Shown piece after piece: positions 29,688 to 38,345 of a stretch of 64,000 bases of DNA. Source of the DNA: Synechococcus sp. AG-683-C23 (GTDB lineage Bacteria; Cyanobacteriota; Cyanobacteriia; PCC-6307; Cyanobiaceae); assembly GCA_003208835.1 (NCBI GenBank), contig QCVD01000003.1:1-64000 (forward strand). Direction: 5' to 3'. The notes beneath the pieces are model-generated. The model saw only the letters and a program-made list of their open reading frames with translations. It searched no databases and was not told the DNA's origin. Made by a program: the position numbers and the translations under genes. Position 1 is the stretch's first letter, and every line of letters starts with the position of its first letter.

Positions 29688-31034
29688 ATGGAAATGAGCG
29701 TCGCAGTGAAGCGATTGGTACTGAAAATCAGCCTTTGGAGTTGAACACTTTTAGGCAGTTTGCTCATATCGCTCTTACTTCTACAAGCCCTTTTCGGGCG
29801 TCAAATGGAGCGCCTACAAATTCAACAACTAGGTCGAGACTTAGCGCTAAATGTGAGGCTTACAGAGCTCAATCTTGAACGCTATCCACCTGCCCTGATT
29901 AGCGATCTCACCGGTCTCGATCTCATCGTGCGGGACAAACCCACCCAATCCGATGTAACACCAGCAGCCCAGAAGCGTCGAATCAACGAATTACAAGCGG
30001 TGCTCTGCAATCGACTCAGCAACTGCCCAACTGTGTACCCAGCGGGTGAAATCCAAGGGGAACCGGATGTCTGGATTGAGTTGATCTCTCCACTAGAACC
30101 AGTGTGGCTTGGCAGCCAACTACCGGCCACCCAAGGCTGGCCCCCCGAACCGATACTGCTTTTAGCAGCGTTGATCAGCGCAGTCATCGTGACCGGTGTG
30201 TTGTATCTGCTGTTCGAGGTTGAGCGTCCCTTAAAAGGTTTAGAAACGGCGCTATCCCGCGTTGACGAAGGATCAGATCCAGCAAGACTTCCTCATCGTG
30301 GTGCCCCAGAAGTGCAAAGGATCACCACGCATTTCAATGCGATGGTGGAGAGACTGGCGGCCAACCGAAAGGAACGCGCCACGATGCTGGCCGGAATCGC
30401 CCACGACCTCAGAGCACCGATCACACGCCTGCGCTTTCGCCTCTCCATGGCAGCACTCAGCTGTGACGAACGCGACCTCTGCACAGGAGACCTCGAATCC
30501 CTGGAGCGAATCACCGGACAATTCCCACTTTACGCCGGCGGCGGAGAACGGGAAGGCATGGTGACGTGTTCCTTGGATAATTGGTTAGCAGAAGTATCTG
30601 CGGGCTATTCAGCAAAGGACTTGAAGCTTGATCTGGTTTCGATCGATGCGGACATTCGTCCTGTCGCCATGGGGCGTACCGTCGGCAATTTGATCGACAA
30701 TGGCTTCAACTACGGCATAGCTCCCGTGGTGGTGAGACTCAAACGCAATCAAGATTCAGCCTCAATCGAGGTTTGGGATCAAGGCAGAGGAATTACCTCC
30801 GCTCGATGGGAACGAGCTTTACAACCATTTCAACGCCTTGATGAAGCCCGCGGCGCCCAGGGCCATTGCGGCCTTGGGCTAGCCATCGCGAGCCATGTTG
30901 TTGATCAACATGGCGGAAAGATTCGTCTCTTGATAGGCAAATCTGAAGAATATCATCCCTCCAATAAGAATGAAATGCCGGGTCGATTTGCAGTAACCAT
31001 CAGCATTCCAATCCGTCAACAAAAGCACAAATAA
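29688..31034 (+). pseudogene. EnvZ-type sensor histidine kinase, stop in first helix
   Basis: From ATG 29688 or 29694 the frame reads VAVKRLVLKISLWS, then TGA (29742-29744), then TLLGSLLISLLLLQALFGRQ in the same frame: the stop splits the first membrane helix. Downstream everything is intact for about 420 codons: a periplasmic domain, second helix (LLLAALISAVIVTGVLYLLF), HAMP, H-box GIAHDLRAPITRLRF, N-box NLIDNGFNYG, G1 DQGRGI and G2 GHCGLGLA. A restart at TTG 29760 would lose half the first helix. Partner type of the broken regulator at 23.1 kb. Confidence 0.85.
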
Positions 31035-31100
31035 AAGACGCACTAAGCCTATAGCCAGAATCAAGCTTGAAACAATTTATTACAACCACAGCAAGACTGG

Positions 31101-32018
31101 ATGGGATCAATTATCACCTCCATAAAGAATAGACAAAAAGTGTCGGAACAAGATCACAGCAATGATTACGACCACTCCAAGAACAGCAAAAATATTAAGG
31201 GCGATATAGTTGCCCAAAGGAATTTACAACGGCTAAAGAAAAAATTCTATGAAGAAGAGCTCGGCAAAATTCAGGCAGAACTGGTCAAAATGCAGTACTG
31301 GGTTAAGGCCACTGGATATCGAATTGTCATCCTCTTCGAAGGTCGCGATGCCGCAGGCAAGGGTGGAGCGATCAAACGATTAACAGAGCCCATGAATCCA
31401 CGGGGCTGCCGAGTCGTCGCCCTTGGGACGCCATCAGACCTACAAAAAACCCAGTGGTACTTTCAACGCTACGTCGAACATTTACCCTCTGCAGGCGAAA
31501 TCGTTATTTTTGATCGCAGCTGGTACAACCGTGCTGGGGTTGAAAAGGTCATGGGCTTTGCAACCGCAAAACAAGTCGAGCAGTTCTATGTAGCCTGCCC
31601 ACAATTCGAACAAATGCTAGCGGAAGATGGAATCTTGCTACTCAAGTATTGGTTCTCCATTAATGATGAAGAGCAAGAAAAACGTTTTCAAGAACGGATC
31701 GAGAATGAGCAACGCCGATGGAAGCTCAGCCCCATGGATATTGAGTCCAGAAACCGCTGGATTGACTATTCTGAGGCAAAAGACGTGATGATGGCCCACA
31801 CCCATAGACCCGATGCACCCTGGTTCACCATCGAGGCCGATGACAAACGTCGCGCGCGCTTAAATTGCCTCCAACACGTGCTTAGCAAGGTGCCCTACCA
31901 AGACATGACTCCGCCTCCCATCAAGCTACCCAAGCGTCCAAAACAAGGGACATACCAGCGACCACCGATTAACGAACAGTTCTTCGTTCCAAATCACTAC
32001 CCATATAAAAGTGAATAA
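31101..32018 (+). CDS. ppk2: Polyphosphate kinase 2
   Basis: 305 aa. PPK2 uses polyphosphate to make nucleoside triphosphates or the reverse. Motifs: Walker A FEGRDAAGKGGAIKR (about residues 80-95), EIVIFDRSWYNRAG (Walker B-like) and the lid-module arginines in ENEQRRWKLSPMD. The first 40 residues are polar and poorly conserved. It starts 66 bp after the broken histidine kinase on the same strand, hinting at a former phosphate or stress link, which is inference only. Confidence 0.94.
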   Translation: MGSIITSIKNRQKVSEQDHSNDYDHSKNSKNIKGDIVAQRNLQRLKKKFYEEELGKIQAELVKMQYWVKATGYRIVILFEGRDAAGKGGAIKRLTEPMNPRGCRVVALGTPSDLQKTQWYFQRYVEHLPSAGEIVIFDRSWYNRAGVEKVMGFATAKQVEQFYVACPQFEQMLAEDGILLLKYWFSINDEEQEKRFQERIENEQRRWKLSPMDIESRNRWIDYSEAKDVMMAHTHRPDAPWFTIEADDKRRARLNCLQHVLSKVPYQDMTPPPIKLPKRPKQGTYQRPPINEQFFVPNHYPYKSE

Positions 32019-32062
32019 AAATCAATGTGGAAATAACGATTCACTCATCACCTGCAACAACG

Positions 32063-32085
32063 CCAATTCCAGAACAGGGAATTGG
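32063..32085. terminator. Hairpin downstream of ppk2
   Basis: Perfect 8-bp inverted repeat CCAATTCC/GGAATTGG around a 7-nt loop, 45 bp after the ppk2 stop. No T run follows, so termination is possible but not assured. Confidence 0.4.
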
Positions 32086-32131
32086 AGCCAGCAACACCAA
32101 ATTTCGATATCCGATGCGCCATAATTGATTG

Positions 32132-32314
32132 ATGACAAACAGCACCCCTACCCTCCTGATTTGGCTTGTCCAATACAGGAAATATCTCGACTTGGTTCAG
32201 CAGGATTTGCTAGACCAAGCAGAGTTAGTCAAAGCCGAAATCAAAGAAGGACTTCCTGATGCAGAATTATGCTGGGAAGACCTGGAGAGAGCTGCTCAAA
32301 ATCTCAAGGAATGA
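32132..32314 (+). CDS. Small helical protein, unknown
   Basis: 60 aa from ATG 32132 (an in-frame TTG lies 3 nt earlier). LLIWLVQYRKYLDLVQQDLLDQAE is a long amphipathic helix, followed by acidic helices (GLPDAELCWEDLERAAQNL). Soluble. No family recognised; codon use is coding-like. Confidence 0.5.
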   Translation: MTNSTPTLLIWLVQYRKYLDLVQQDLLDQAELVKAEIKEGLPDAELCWEDLERAAQNLKE

Positions 32315-32401
32315 TCGGCTAACGTCGGGTAAGGTCTACGCCTATCCAATCATTAATAAAAGCCAGAGCTCTCTTCAATCACATTAAAATATCAACTTTA
32401 G

Positions 32402-32673
32402 ATGAAACCAAACCGCTTTTAATAATCTTTTTTTACCTTTGTTTCATAGGGTTAAATCCAACATCGACCGAAGCTCTCGAGGATTGCCAGCTCATCAACA
32501 AGGTTTTTTCAAATCTCGGCAGAAGCATGAGCAGACATCGATTAATCATCGTGCAGGGGGGCGATCCAACCATCGTCGATGAAGCCAGTCGAGCCCTCTC
32601 GAATGAGACCAAGATCTACAGAAATGCAAAACGTGAATACGAAAAAGCTCATTGCGACGGTTGGCAGAGGTAG
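32402..32673 (+). pseudogene. Small secreted protein with early frameshift
   Basis: ATG 32402 opens a frame that hits TAA after six codons (CGC TTT TAA). With one more T in that T4 tract it would read MKPNRFLIIFFYLCFIGL, a signal peptide ending near TSTEA, then EDCQLINKVFSNLGRSM and on to a stop at 32671-32673 (about 90 aa). The length 272 is one short of a multiple of three, as expected. An internal ATG at 32527 could still give a 48-aa cytoplasmic fragment. Confidence 0.55.
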
Positions 32674-32752
32674 TAGCAGTTGTAATCAGTCGATGCGTTC
32701 GAAACAAAAAGGATCTCTTGCTCCAATAATGGGCTGATTCACGCGAAAGACC

Positions 32753-33121
32753 ATGGGATCGAAAACGAACCTGACGCTTGTGAGAGGTGCACAAGTCATG
32801 GCCATCGCCCTCTTAGTCTTTGTGGCCTATACGTCCACCCTGGGATTCCTCAAGCAAAAAAAAATAGATCTGTATGACATGGAGCAAAAGCAAAAGATCC
32901 GTCCCAGGCCGAAGGTCAATCACCCCAATCAATGGCCACCCAAGCCAAATGACAACGTTGACCCCAATCTGAAGTCAAAGCCACCATCAACGGAGCAAAC
33001 GACAAAACCCAAAGAGATCGACTCCAACGAAAGCAAGGCAGAACAACAGCAGGGCCGACAAGGCTGCTCGACACCTCCAGGTGGTGGACCTCCTGTCACT
33101 TCAGATTTCGGACCCTGCTGA
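32753..33121 (+). CDS. Membrane-anchored proline-rich protein
   Basis: 122 aa. One N-terminal anchor (VMAIALLVFVAYTSTLGFL) then a low-complexity, Pro/Lys-rich linker (RPRPKVNHPNQWPPKPND and similar) and a C-terminal Cys/Gly/Pro tail ending DFGPC. Looks like a periplasmic, disordered stalk with two cysteines. No family recognised. Confidence 0.6.
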   Translation: MGSKTNLTLVRGAQVMAIALLVFVAYTSTLGFLKQKKIDLYDMEQKQKIRPRPKVNHPNQWPPKPNDNVDPNLKSKPPSTEQTTKPKEIDSNESKAEQQQGRQGCSTPPGGGPPVTSDFGPC

Positions 33122-33270
33122 GTTGCCGAACGTTTGTCGACAATCCATCATTTCATCGGGCTTTTAGGCGTTTGTGCTCTTTTCTACACCGTCAGGCGAA
33201 GCTAGACCATGGGAGTCGAGAGCAATCGTCGCTCGGCGATTCACCAGCAGGAAACCTGCACAACCAACCG

Positions 33271-33549
33271 ATGGGGGTTGAAATGTTAGGTGCGTTAGTT
33301 GTTCCAGCTTTGAAACCAGGTGATCTTGTGCTGGTCGAGCCCAGTGGCCCAAGTCCTGAAGAGTCTTCAACGGAATGGTGGATTGGCTGGATTATGCAGC
33401 CAGAGGGATCGGCAGCTATCGCGGTTGGATCAAACAACACATTTCAAGCAAGCGACTGTGAAACGGGTCAACTGCGCTCGGTCAAGGGAGATGAAGCAAC
33501 ACGACTCGTTTTGTCCGGCATCAACTCAACTCTGAAGCAACTCATTTAA
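33271..33549 (+). CDS. DUF3104 family protein
   Basis: About 92 aa (ATG 33271; 33283 is an alternative). LKPGDLVLVEPSG, WWIGWIMQPEGSA and NNTFQASDCETGQLRSV match the DUF3104 family of marine picocyanobacteria, a small beta-rich domain. Function unknown. Longer in-frame start at 33172 adds unlike residues. Confidence 0.75.
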   Translation: MGVEMLGALVVPALKPGDLVLVEPSGPSPEESSTEWWIGWIMQPEGSAAIAVGSNNTFQASDCETGQLRSVKGDEATRLVLSGINSTLKQLI

Positions 33550-33654
33550 TCGAAATCCTGATCCATCTCACGAGATGCATCGCGCTTAGCCAGCCATACA
33601 CACGAACCCAAAACCCACTAGCACCACTCACTTCTCAACAGGCCAATAGCCTTA

Positions 33655-33808
33655 TCGCCACAGCTCTCCACAGGTCGGTGGAAAACACGAGCTGATTTAG
33701 TAAGTCGACTTTTGGCGAGAAGCCTTGCAGGAACAGGTCCCTCCGATTAAGCTGTGGATATCCCCATCACTCGGCCAGCAGGAATGCTGGCTTTTTTATT
33801 GGCAATTT
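33655..33808 (+). ncRNA. Putative structured RNA with intrinsic terminator
   Basis: No coding frame fits here. A closing stem pairs CCACAGCT (around 33658-33666) with AGCTGTGG (around 33750-33758). Inside are further complementary pieces, including TCCAC/GGTGG, TCGG/CCGA and a GGC-GAGA-AGCC hairpin. About 20 nt later comes a strong terminator, GCCAGCA-GGAA-TGCTGGC followed by TTTTTT. The layout (closed stem, branched middle, terminator) suggests an independent small RNA. I could not match it to 6S, SRP or Yfr families. Confidence 0.45.
33773..33798 (+). terminator. Rho-independent terminator
   Basis: Perfect 7-bp stem GCCAGCA/TGCTGGC with a GGAA tetraloop and a T6 run. It is too far from DUF3104 (about 225 bp) to be that gene's only likely terminator and fits an RNA gene in the gap. 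Confidence 0.8.
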
Positions 33809-34060
33809 CTTAAGGACGCGCGTCGAGCTGCATAGCGATCAATTCATAGACGGCCAGATATTCAGTCCTCAGAAAGTTTCCTCATCCTCAGGCCGTTGCC
33901 TTTCGATCAAAGTTAGTGGAAGACCAAAAACATAATCACCAACAAAAGACAAACATCAACTTGAATACTCCTAAAAACGGTATTCCTACAATCTCAAATT
34001 GATTTAATCCTTACAAGGCTTAGGGAGATACAACAAAACAATCTTTAATCAATTCTCGTC

Positions 34061-34165
34061 TCAATCCCTTTTCGTCTTCGATCGCTCAAACAAAGAAGCA
34101 AATGCAAACGAGATGCTGATCGCTATCGATGCACCAATACAGACAATCCCAAGTTCAATGGACAT
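34061..34165 (-). CDS. Tiny single-helix membrane protein
   Basis: 34 aa: a short N-terminus, one hydrophobic helix (LGIVCIGASIAISISFAFA) and a basic tail (FERSKTKRD). Size and layout resemble small photosystem or cytochrome subunits, but the sequence matches none I know (PsaM, PetM, Psb30, PsbX). The only frame in the 33.8-34.3 kb gap that looks coding. Confidence 0.45.
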   Translation of the reverse strand: MSIELGIVCIGASIAISISFAFASLFERSKTKRD

Positions 34166-34340
34166 CGATTATTCCAAAAATACTGATTGTGGTCATGATG
34201 AAAAGTACTGACCTCCAGAACCGAAGAGCGGCGACGACCCAGCGTCTAAGGGGACCGCTCTTGAGTTCAAAACCCAATCCCGCTTAAGGTGATGATTCAT
34301 TGATGGGTCATCACTGTTGCTCGGGTCCTGGCAGGTGCTG

Positions 34341-34550
34341 ATGCGATGCGTGGCGAGCGCCCTCTTTTTAGTGGCCCATGGTTTGCTCGTGCTCGAGCAC
34401 ATTGCGATTGGAACAGCTCTGCATGGAATAGCAGAACTTTTTCTAGCCCCGTGGGCAATCCGGCATAGAGCCTGGGACCTCATCATCATTGGACTCATTT
34501 TCTGTGTGTTTGACCTCTGGGGGACAGTACGACTTGTTGGGGTGGCGTAA
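34341..34550 (+). CDS. Small two- or three-helix membrane protein
   Basis: 69 aa from ATG 34341 (TTG 34317 would give 77). Helices VASALFLVAHGLLVLEHIAIG, a middle ALHGIAELFLAPWAI and a final LIIIGLIFCVFDLWG. Probably an inner-membrane protein. No family recognised. Confidence 0.55.
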   Translation: MRCVASALFLVAHGLLVLEHIAIGTALHGIAELFLAPWAIRHRAWDLIIIGLIFCVFDLWGTVRLVGVA

Positions 34551-34565
34551 GTCTTAGAGATTGTC

Positions 34566-34676
34566 TCAACCCTGAATCTGGGGGAGCCAAAAACCGAGGA
34601 GCTGCCACGACGACCAAAGAAAAATCGCTAAAAAAACCCAGTTCAACCAGGCAGGACGTTGATCGTTTTCAAACAT
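34566..34676 (-). CDS. Tiny aromatic membrane protein
   Basis: 36 aa: polar start MFENDQRP then a Trp-rich hydrophobic helix (WLNWVFLAIFLWSSWQLLGF) and a short tail. It starts inside the last codons of the next gene upstream (34669-35055), an 8-nt overlap suggesting coupling. Confidence 0.45.
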   Translation of the reverse strand: MFENDQRPAWLNWVFLAIFLWSSWQLLGFWLPQIQG

Positions 34677-35055
34677 GTGCGGAAGCAGCTACATCACTAT
34701 ATCGGCCTTGTACATGTCTAAACATCGGAATAACCAAGAGTATGGCCATACCGCCGCTTCCAGTCAGAAACCATACAAGACGAGTGCTACTTACAGCAGG
34801 TAATTCCTCACAGAAAACTGTCATCAGTAATCCCCAAACGAGAAATGCTGTTGCAAAAGCCAGTATTAAATCAGAAATTGGATGCAATAAAAATGCATTT
34901 AATAGCCCTAAGACTAGAGTATCACAACTGATCCAACGATTACGCTGGCGGAATCGCTTGGCACGGTGAATCACCGAGAAACGATCTGAAAGCAAAATAT
35001 GACTTGCTAGCACAACTGTGAACAAAACTCCATGCAGAACCCCCGCAATAATCAA
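34669..35055 (-). CDS. Four-helix membrane protein, unknown
   Basis: 128 aa with about four hydrophobic helices (VLHGVLFTVVLASHILL; LVLGLLNAFLLHPI; LILAFATAFLVWGLLMTVF; GSGGMAILLVIPMF). A basic loop after the first helix suggests cytoplasmic exposure. No family recognised. Confidence 0.55.
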   Translation of the reverse strand: MIIAGVLHGVLFTVVLASHILLSDRFSVIHRAKRFRQRNRWISCDTLVLGLLNAFLLHPISDLILAFATAFLVWGLLMTVFCEELPAVSSTRLVWFLTGSGGMAILLVIPMFRHVQGRYSDVAASAHV

Positions 35056-35112
35056 GGAAGGCAGTAAACAAGCATAAAAATAATTAATGGCAGAAAAACT
35101 ACTTAGATGGAG

Positions 35113-35307
35113 CTATGACGAGATCGAAGACAAAGACGTTAGACGTTGGGCCAAAATATCAACACTAAAGACTACTAAACTCCCTAAAAGTACGACAAAA
35201 AACAATAGAGCTTCAACCAAATAGATAGGCGTGTAAGCAATCACACCGATCTTCTCAGATAATTCACTGCCACCACTTACGAGTTCGGGAAGAGGATGGA
35301 CAAACAC
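35113..35307 (-). CDS. Small single-helix membrane protein
   Basis: 64 aa: about 28 polar residues, then one long hydrophobic helix (YLVEALLFFVVLLGSLVVFSV) and a short Ser-rich tail. Minus strand, about 57 bp upstream of the four-helix protein, possibly in the same unit. Confidence 0.45.
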   Translation of the reverse strand: MFVHPLPELVSGGSELSEKIGVIAYTPIYLVEALLFFVVLLGSLVVFSVDILAQRLTSLSSISS

Positions 35308-35346
35308 ATACGCAAAACCTGCACCTCCACCAATAGAGGTTTATTA

Positions 35347-35442
35347 TTACTGCTGTGTATCAGATTGAGATGCCAAAACAACCGCATACCAGTTGCATGA
35401 GGCGATAACCAACAGACAAATAGCGGCAACAAATAAGATCAA
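35347..35442 (-). CDS. Tiny membrane protein, TTG start
   Basis: 31 aa or slightly longer: LILFVAAICLLVIASCNWYA is a clean membrane helix followed by VVLASQSDTQQ. The start is TTG, or an ATT three codons earlier; neither is strong. Included because the helix and tail look protein-like. Confidence 0.3.
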   Translation of the reverse strand: MILFVAAICLLVIASCNWYAVVLASQSDTQQ

Positions 35443-35493
35443 TACTCTTAAAATTACTTAACCCTCTGTAGTTATGTGCAGCGCGATTTTCCA

Positions 35494-35715
35494 TTAACGG
35501 ATCGCAGAACTCCAGTTCGACGACCGGAAGGAGACTTTTGCCCCTGCTGAGCGCTTTAGATCGTGCATACCCTCGAGTTGGTTATAAATCGCCAGAACCT
35601 GTCGGCGAATGTGATCAGTATGGGGAAGATCTGAGAGCAACCGCAAAACATCCTCGAGCGAACGCTTAGCATCAATCACCACACGACAATCAAGACTTCC
35701 CGCTTCATCAGGCAT
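35494..35715 (-). CDS. Small soluble helical protein
   Basis: 73 aa. After SLDCRVVIDAKRSLEDVLRLL come helices with HTDHIRRQVLAIYNQLEGM and a basic-Ser tail. Soluble, probably helical; ATG start. No family recognised, but composition is coding-like. Confidence 0.55.
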   Translation of the reverse strand: MPDEAGSLDCRVVIDAKRSLEDVLRLLSDLPHTDHIRRQVLAIYNQLEGMHDLKRSAGAKVSFRSSNWSSAIR

Positions 35716-35971
35716 TGGTACATTTCATTATTTCCCTATTTAACTATAAATACTTCGATTCAATTGTCTTGATCCATACCAAAGTTGAAAAACGCTTCTA
35801 ACAAACTTAGTGCTCTCCGCCACCTGCGGCCTCCATCACATCCCATTGACGCTCCAATGCTGGAGATGCCGATCAAAGACCAAGACCCGCATCCTTTGTT
35901 ATCTCCTCGAGTTCTGAATAATCCAGATCAGTACAACGACCCACAAAGCCATCCCAAGCCATCACGCTCCC

Positions 35972-36304
35972 CTACCGCACAAGCTGAGCGCCAATATCCT
36001 TGCCATTCACAAACAGGCGTCCAACCAAATGCCCATACACATCACTTGATCGAAGCTCAAATGATGCCTGATCACCTCGCCTAACATTGCTTCCCAAAAC
36101 CGATTGAGCAAACTCTGCACAGGGTTCCTGAAGAAAACGAGACGCCTTAAGCCATGCCAAACGAACCGCACGACCATGGTCTTCCGCCTCGGCAAGGAGC
36201 TGCTGACCATTCGTGATGGATAGAACCTTCACCGGCTTTTATTGGGTATGGCCTGCCATCGGTCCAAGGATTGTGGTCATCAAAGCAACCAGGACATATC
36301 TCAT
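35972..36304 (-). pseudogene. Secreted protein with stop after its signal peptide
   Basis: ATG at 36302-36304 begins MRYVLVALMTTILGPMAGHTQ, a good signal peptide. The next codon is TAA (36239-36241), and the same frame continues KPVKVLSITNGQQLL and EDHGRAVRLAWLKASRFL to the end at 35972, about 110 codons in all. GTG 36232 could restart an 86-aa product without export. A single nonsense change best explains the layout. Confidence 0.6.
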
Positions 36305-36632
36305 CACGTTGTTCTGTTAGAGATCAAAGTCTGAGTCGAGACAAGCCAAACAGAAACTTCTCGGTGCAAGAGTTTGAACATCTTGGTGCATGCCCCGATC
36401 TCAATACTTGCAATATAATGTACGATGACACCTAAAAAAGAATTGAATAACTCGAATTAGAAATCAAATGCAATCCTGAAGAAGATATTCATCTAGTTCT
36501 GAATCCAAAATAGCTATCTAAGGCATGCTAAATTCTTGCTAGTTGCCAATCATATGCAACAATCTAAGGGAAACTATTTCACGCAAATTCTCCCGCAAAT
36601 TTACCTCTGAGACATTGCCAATACCATACCCA
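36305..36632. other. AT-rich intergenic stretch
   Basis: About 330 bp upstream of the DUF938 gene. An in-frame upstream extension of that gene begins at 36543 but its residues do not fit the family. Nothing else seen. Confidence 0.4.
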
Positions 36633-37265
36633 ATGACAACGACAAATCCAGATCAACGGTTGTATTTCCCAGCCACAGTAAGAAATCTCGAACCCATTGC
36701 AGACGTGCTTCAACAGTGGCTTCCGAATTGGGGAATCATTTTAGAAATCGCCAGCGGAAGCGGCGAACATGCAGTGGAGTTTCAACAAAGGTTTTCCCAT
36801 CTGAGATGGCAAGCGAGTGATCCAGACCCTCAGCACCGCGACAGCATCAATGCATGGATTCGTCATACCGTCCAAACCAACACAATGGCTAGGGCACTGG
36901 ACATCGATGTTTCACATAATCCCTGGCCACTTCCAAAGGACGTCAAAGCATGTCTGTCCGCCATCGTTTGTATTAACTTGCTTCATATCAGCAGCAAAAA
37001 ATGTACCGCATCACTTCTCCAGCAAGCCGCCGAACGTCTCCCTAGACAGGCTCCTCTGATGATCTATGGACCGTTTAAACGATACGGAGCACATACAAGT
37101 CTGAGCAATGCGAATTTCGATGCAAGCCTGCGAGAACGCAATATCAATTGGGGAGTGCGTGACATCGAGTGGATCGAATCATTAATCACAACACTGCCCC
37201 TTAGGCTGATGGAATACAAGACTATGCCAGCAAATAATCAGATGCTCATCTTGATTCATGAATAA
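36633..37265 (+). CDS. DUF938 SAM-methyltransferase-like protein
   Basis: About 210 aa. The start RLYFPATVRNLEPIADVL, SAM-site ILEIASGSGEHAVEF, and WQASDPDPQHRDSI match the DUF938 family, which has a class-I methyltransferase fold. Later segments (INLLHIS; LMIYGPFKRYG; WGVRDIEWIE) also fit. The substrate is unknown. ATG 36633 was chosen because homologues begin just before RLYFPA. Confidence 0.85.
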   Translation: MTTTNPDQRLYFPATVRNLEPIADVLQQWLPNWGIILEIASGSGEHAVEFQQRFSHLRWQASDPDPQHRDSINAWIRHTVQTNTMARALDIDVSHNPWPLPKDVKACLSAIVCINLLHISSKKCTASLLQQAAERLPRQAPLMIYGPFKRYGAHTSLSNANFDASLRERNINWGVRDIEWIESLITTLPLRLMEYKTMPANNQMLILIHE

Positions 37266-37319
37266 TCTTGCCAGCAACACAATCAAGCTGCACAATTACA
37301 GCAATCAAATCAAAGCCAC

Positions 37320-38345
37320 GTGCCTAACGCCATCATAGAGATCGTCGGAGGAATCGCATTAACTTTCTTAATCTCATTTATATTCAAAAAAGTTCTGCCT
37401 CGATTAGCCAAAAGAACACCATCAGATTTCGATGATTTTATTTTAAGAGAATTTACCAACTTAATTTTTCCGCTTGGAAGCCTAGCTGTTCTACTCCTGG
37501 CCGAAGACAAGCTTCAGCTTCCAGGGGGGCTGAACAGGCCCTACGAAATCATTCTGACGATCGCAGCGGCCGTTGTTGTCATTCGGCTAATTAACCGAAT
37601 AGGTATACGCCTTTTGCAAAGCGTTGCACGTCGCAGCGGCAGAGAAGACATTCAGCAACTAATCAAAACTCTTTTCCCTCTCTTAAAAGCACTCACTTGG
37701 GTTTTAGTTAGCCTTATTATTCTACAAAGTCAAGGAGTCAAGCTTGCTGTTGTTTGGGGATTACTGAGTGCTGGTGGAATTGGATTAGGCCTTGCTTTAA
37801 AGGAACCGGCCCAAGAATTATTCGCTTACCTAATGATTCTTATCGACAAGCCATTTAGCATCGGCCAATTCATTGCGGTCGATTCCGTATCGGCTACCGT
37901 GGAAAGTATTGGAGTTCGCTCAACTCATCTTCGCAGCCTAAGAGGTGAAATTGTCGTCATCAACAATTCAAAACTAACCAGTTCCAATATCCATAACTTC
38001 GCCACCATGCAGCAACGCCGAATGATTTACTCAATCGGCGTTACGTATCAAACGACAGCAGATCAGATTAAATTAATACCAATTACAATCGAAACCATAA
38101 TTAAAAACACAACTCATGCCATATTTAATCGCTGCCATTTCACAGGCTTTGGTGATTTCAGCCTAAACTTTGAAATCGTTTATTATATCGATAATCCCAA
38201 TTACACCAGTTCCCTGGATATTCAACAATCGATCAACCTGAGCATCATGCGTCAGTTCGAACAGCAGGGTATTGAATTTGCGTACCCGAGTCAGACGCTT
38301 TATCTCGAGGGTAATGGTCTAATTACTGGTGCAGCTTCCTCTTGA
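37320..38345 (+). CDS. MscS-family mechanosensitive channel
   Basis: 341 aa, GTG start. Four to five hydrophobic helices occupy residues 1-160; the pore-lining helix and beta domain are recognisable in LLSAGGIGLGLALKEPAQELFAYLMIL and KPFSIGQFIAVDSVSATVESIGVRSTHLR (split here by a few residues), followed by VVINNSKLTSSNIHN. Such channels release solutes on hypo-osmotic shock from the plasma membrane. Its 3' end overlaps the convergent zinc-ribbon gene by 46 nt. Confidence 0.92.
   Translation: MPNAIIEIVGGIALTFLISFIFKKVLPRLAKRTPSDFDDFILREFTNLIFPLGSLAVLLLAEDKLQLPGGLNRPYEIILTIAAAVVVIRLINRIGIRLLQSVARRSGREDIQQLIKTLFPLLKALTWVLVSLIILQSQGVKLAVVWGLLSAGGIGLGLALKEPAQELFAYLMILIDKPFSIGQFIAVDSVSATVESIGVRSTHLRSLRGEIVVINNSKLTSSNIHNFATMQQRRMIYSIGVTYQTTADQIKLIPITIETIIKNTTHAIFNRCHFTGFGDFSLNFEIVYYIDNPNYTSSLDIQQSINLSIMRQFEQQGIEFAYPSQTLYLEGNGLITGAASS

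Noticed and set aside
29688-29759. Selenocysteine or other TGA recoding in the histidine kinase
   Set aside because: No SECIS-like hairpin recognised next to the TGA, and a Sec residue inside a membrane helix of a sensor kinase has no precedent I know. Simple nonsense mutation fits better with the broken partner regulator.
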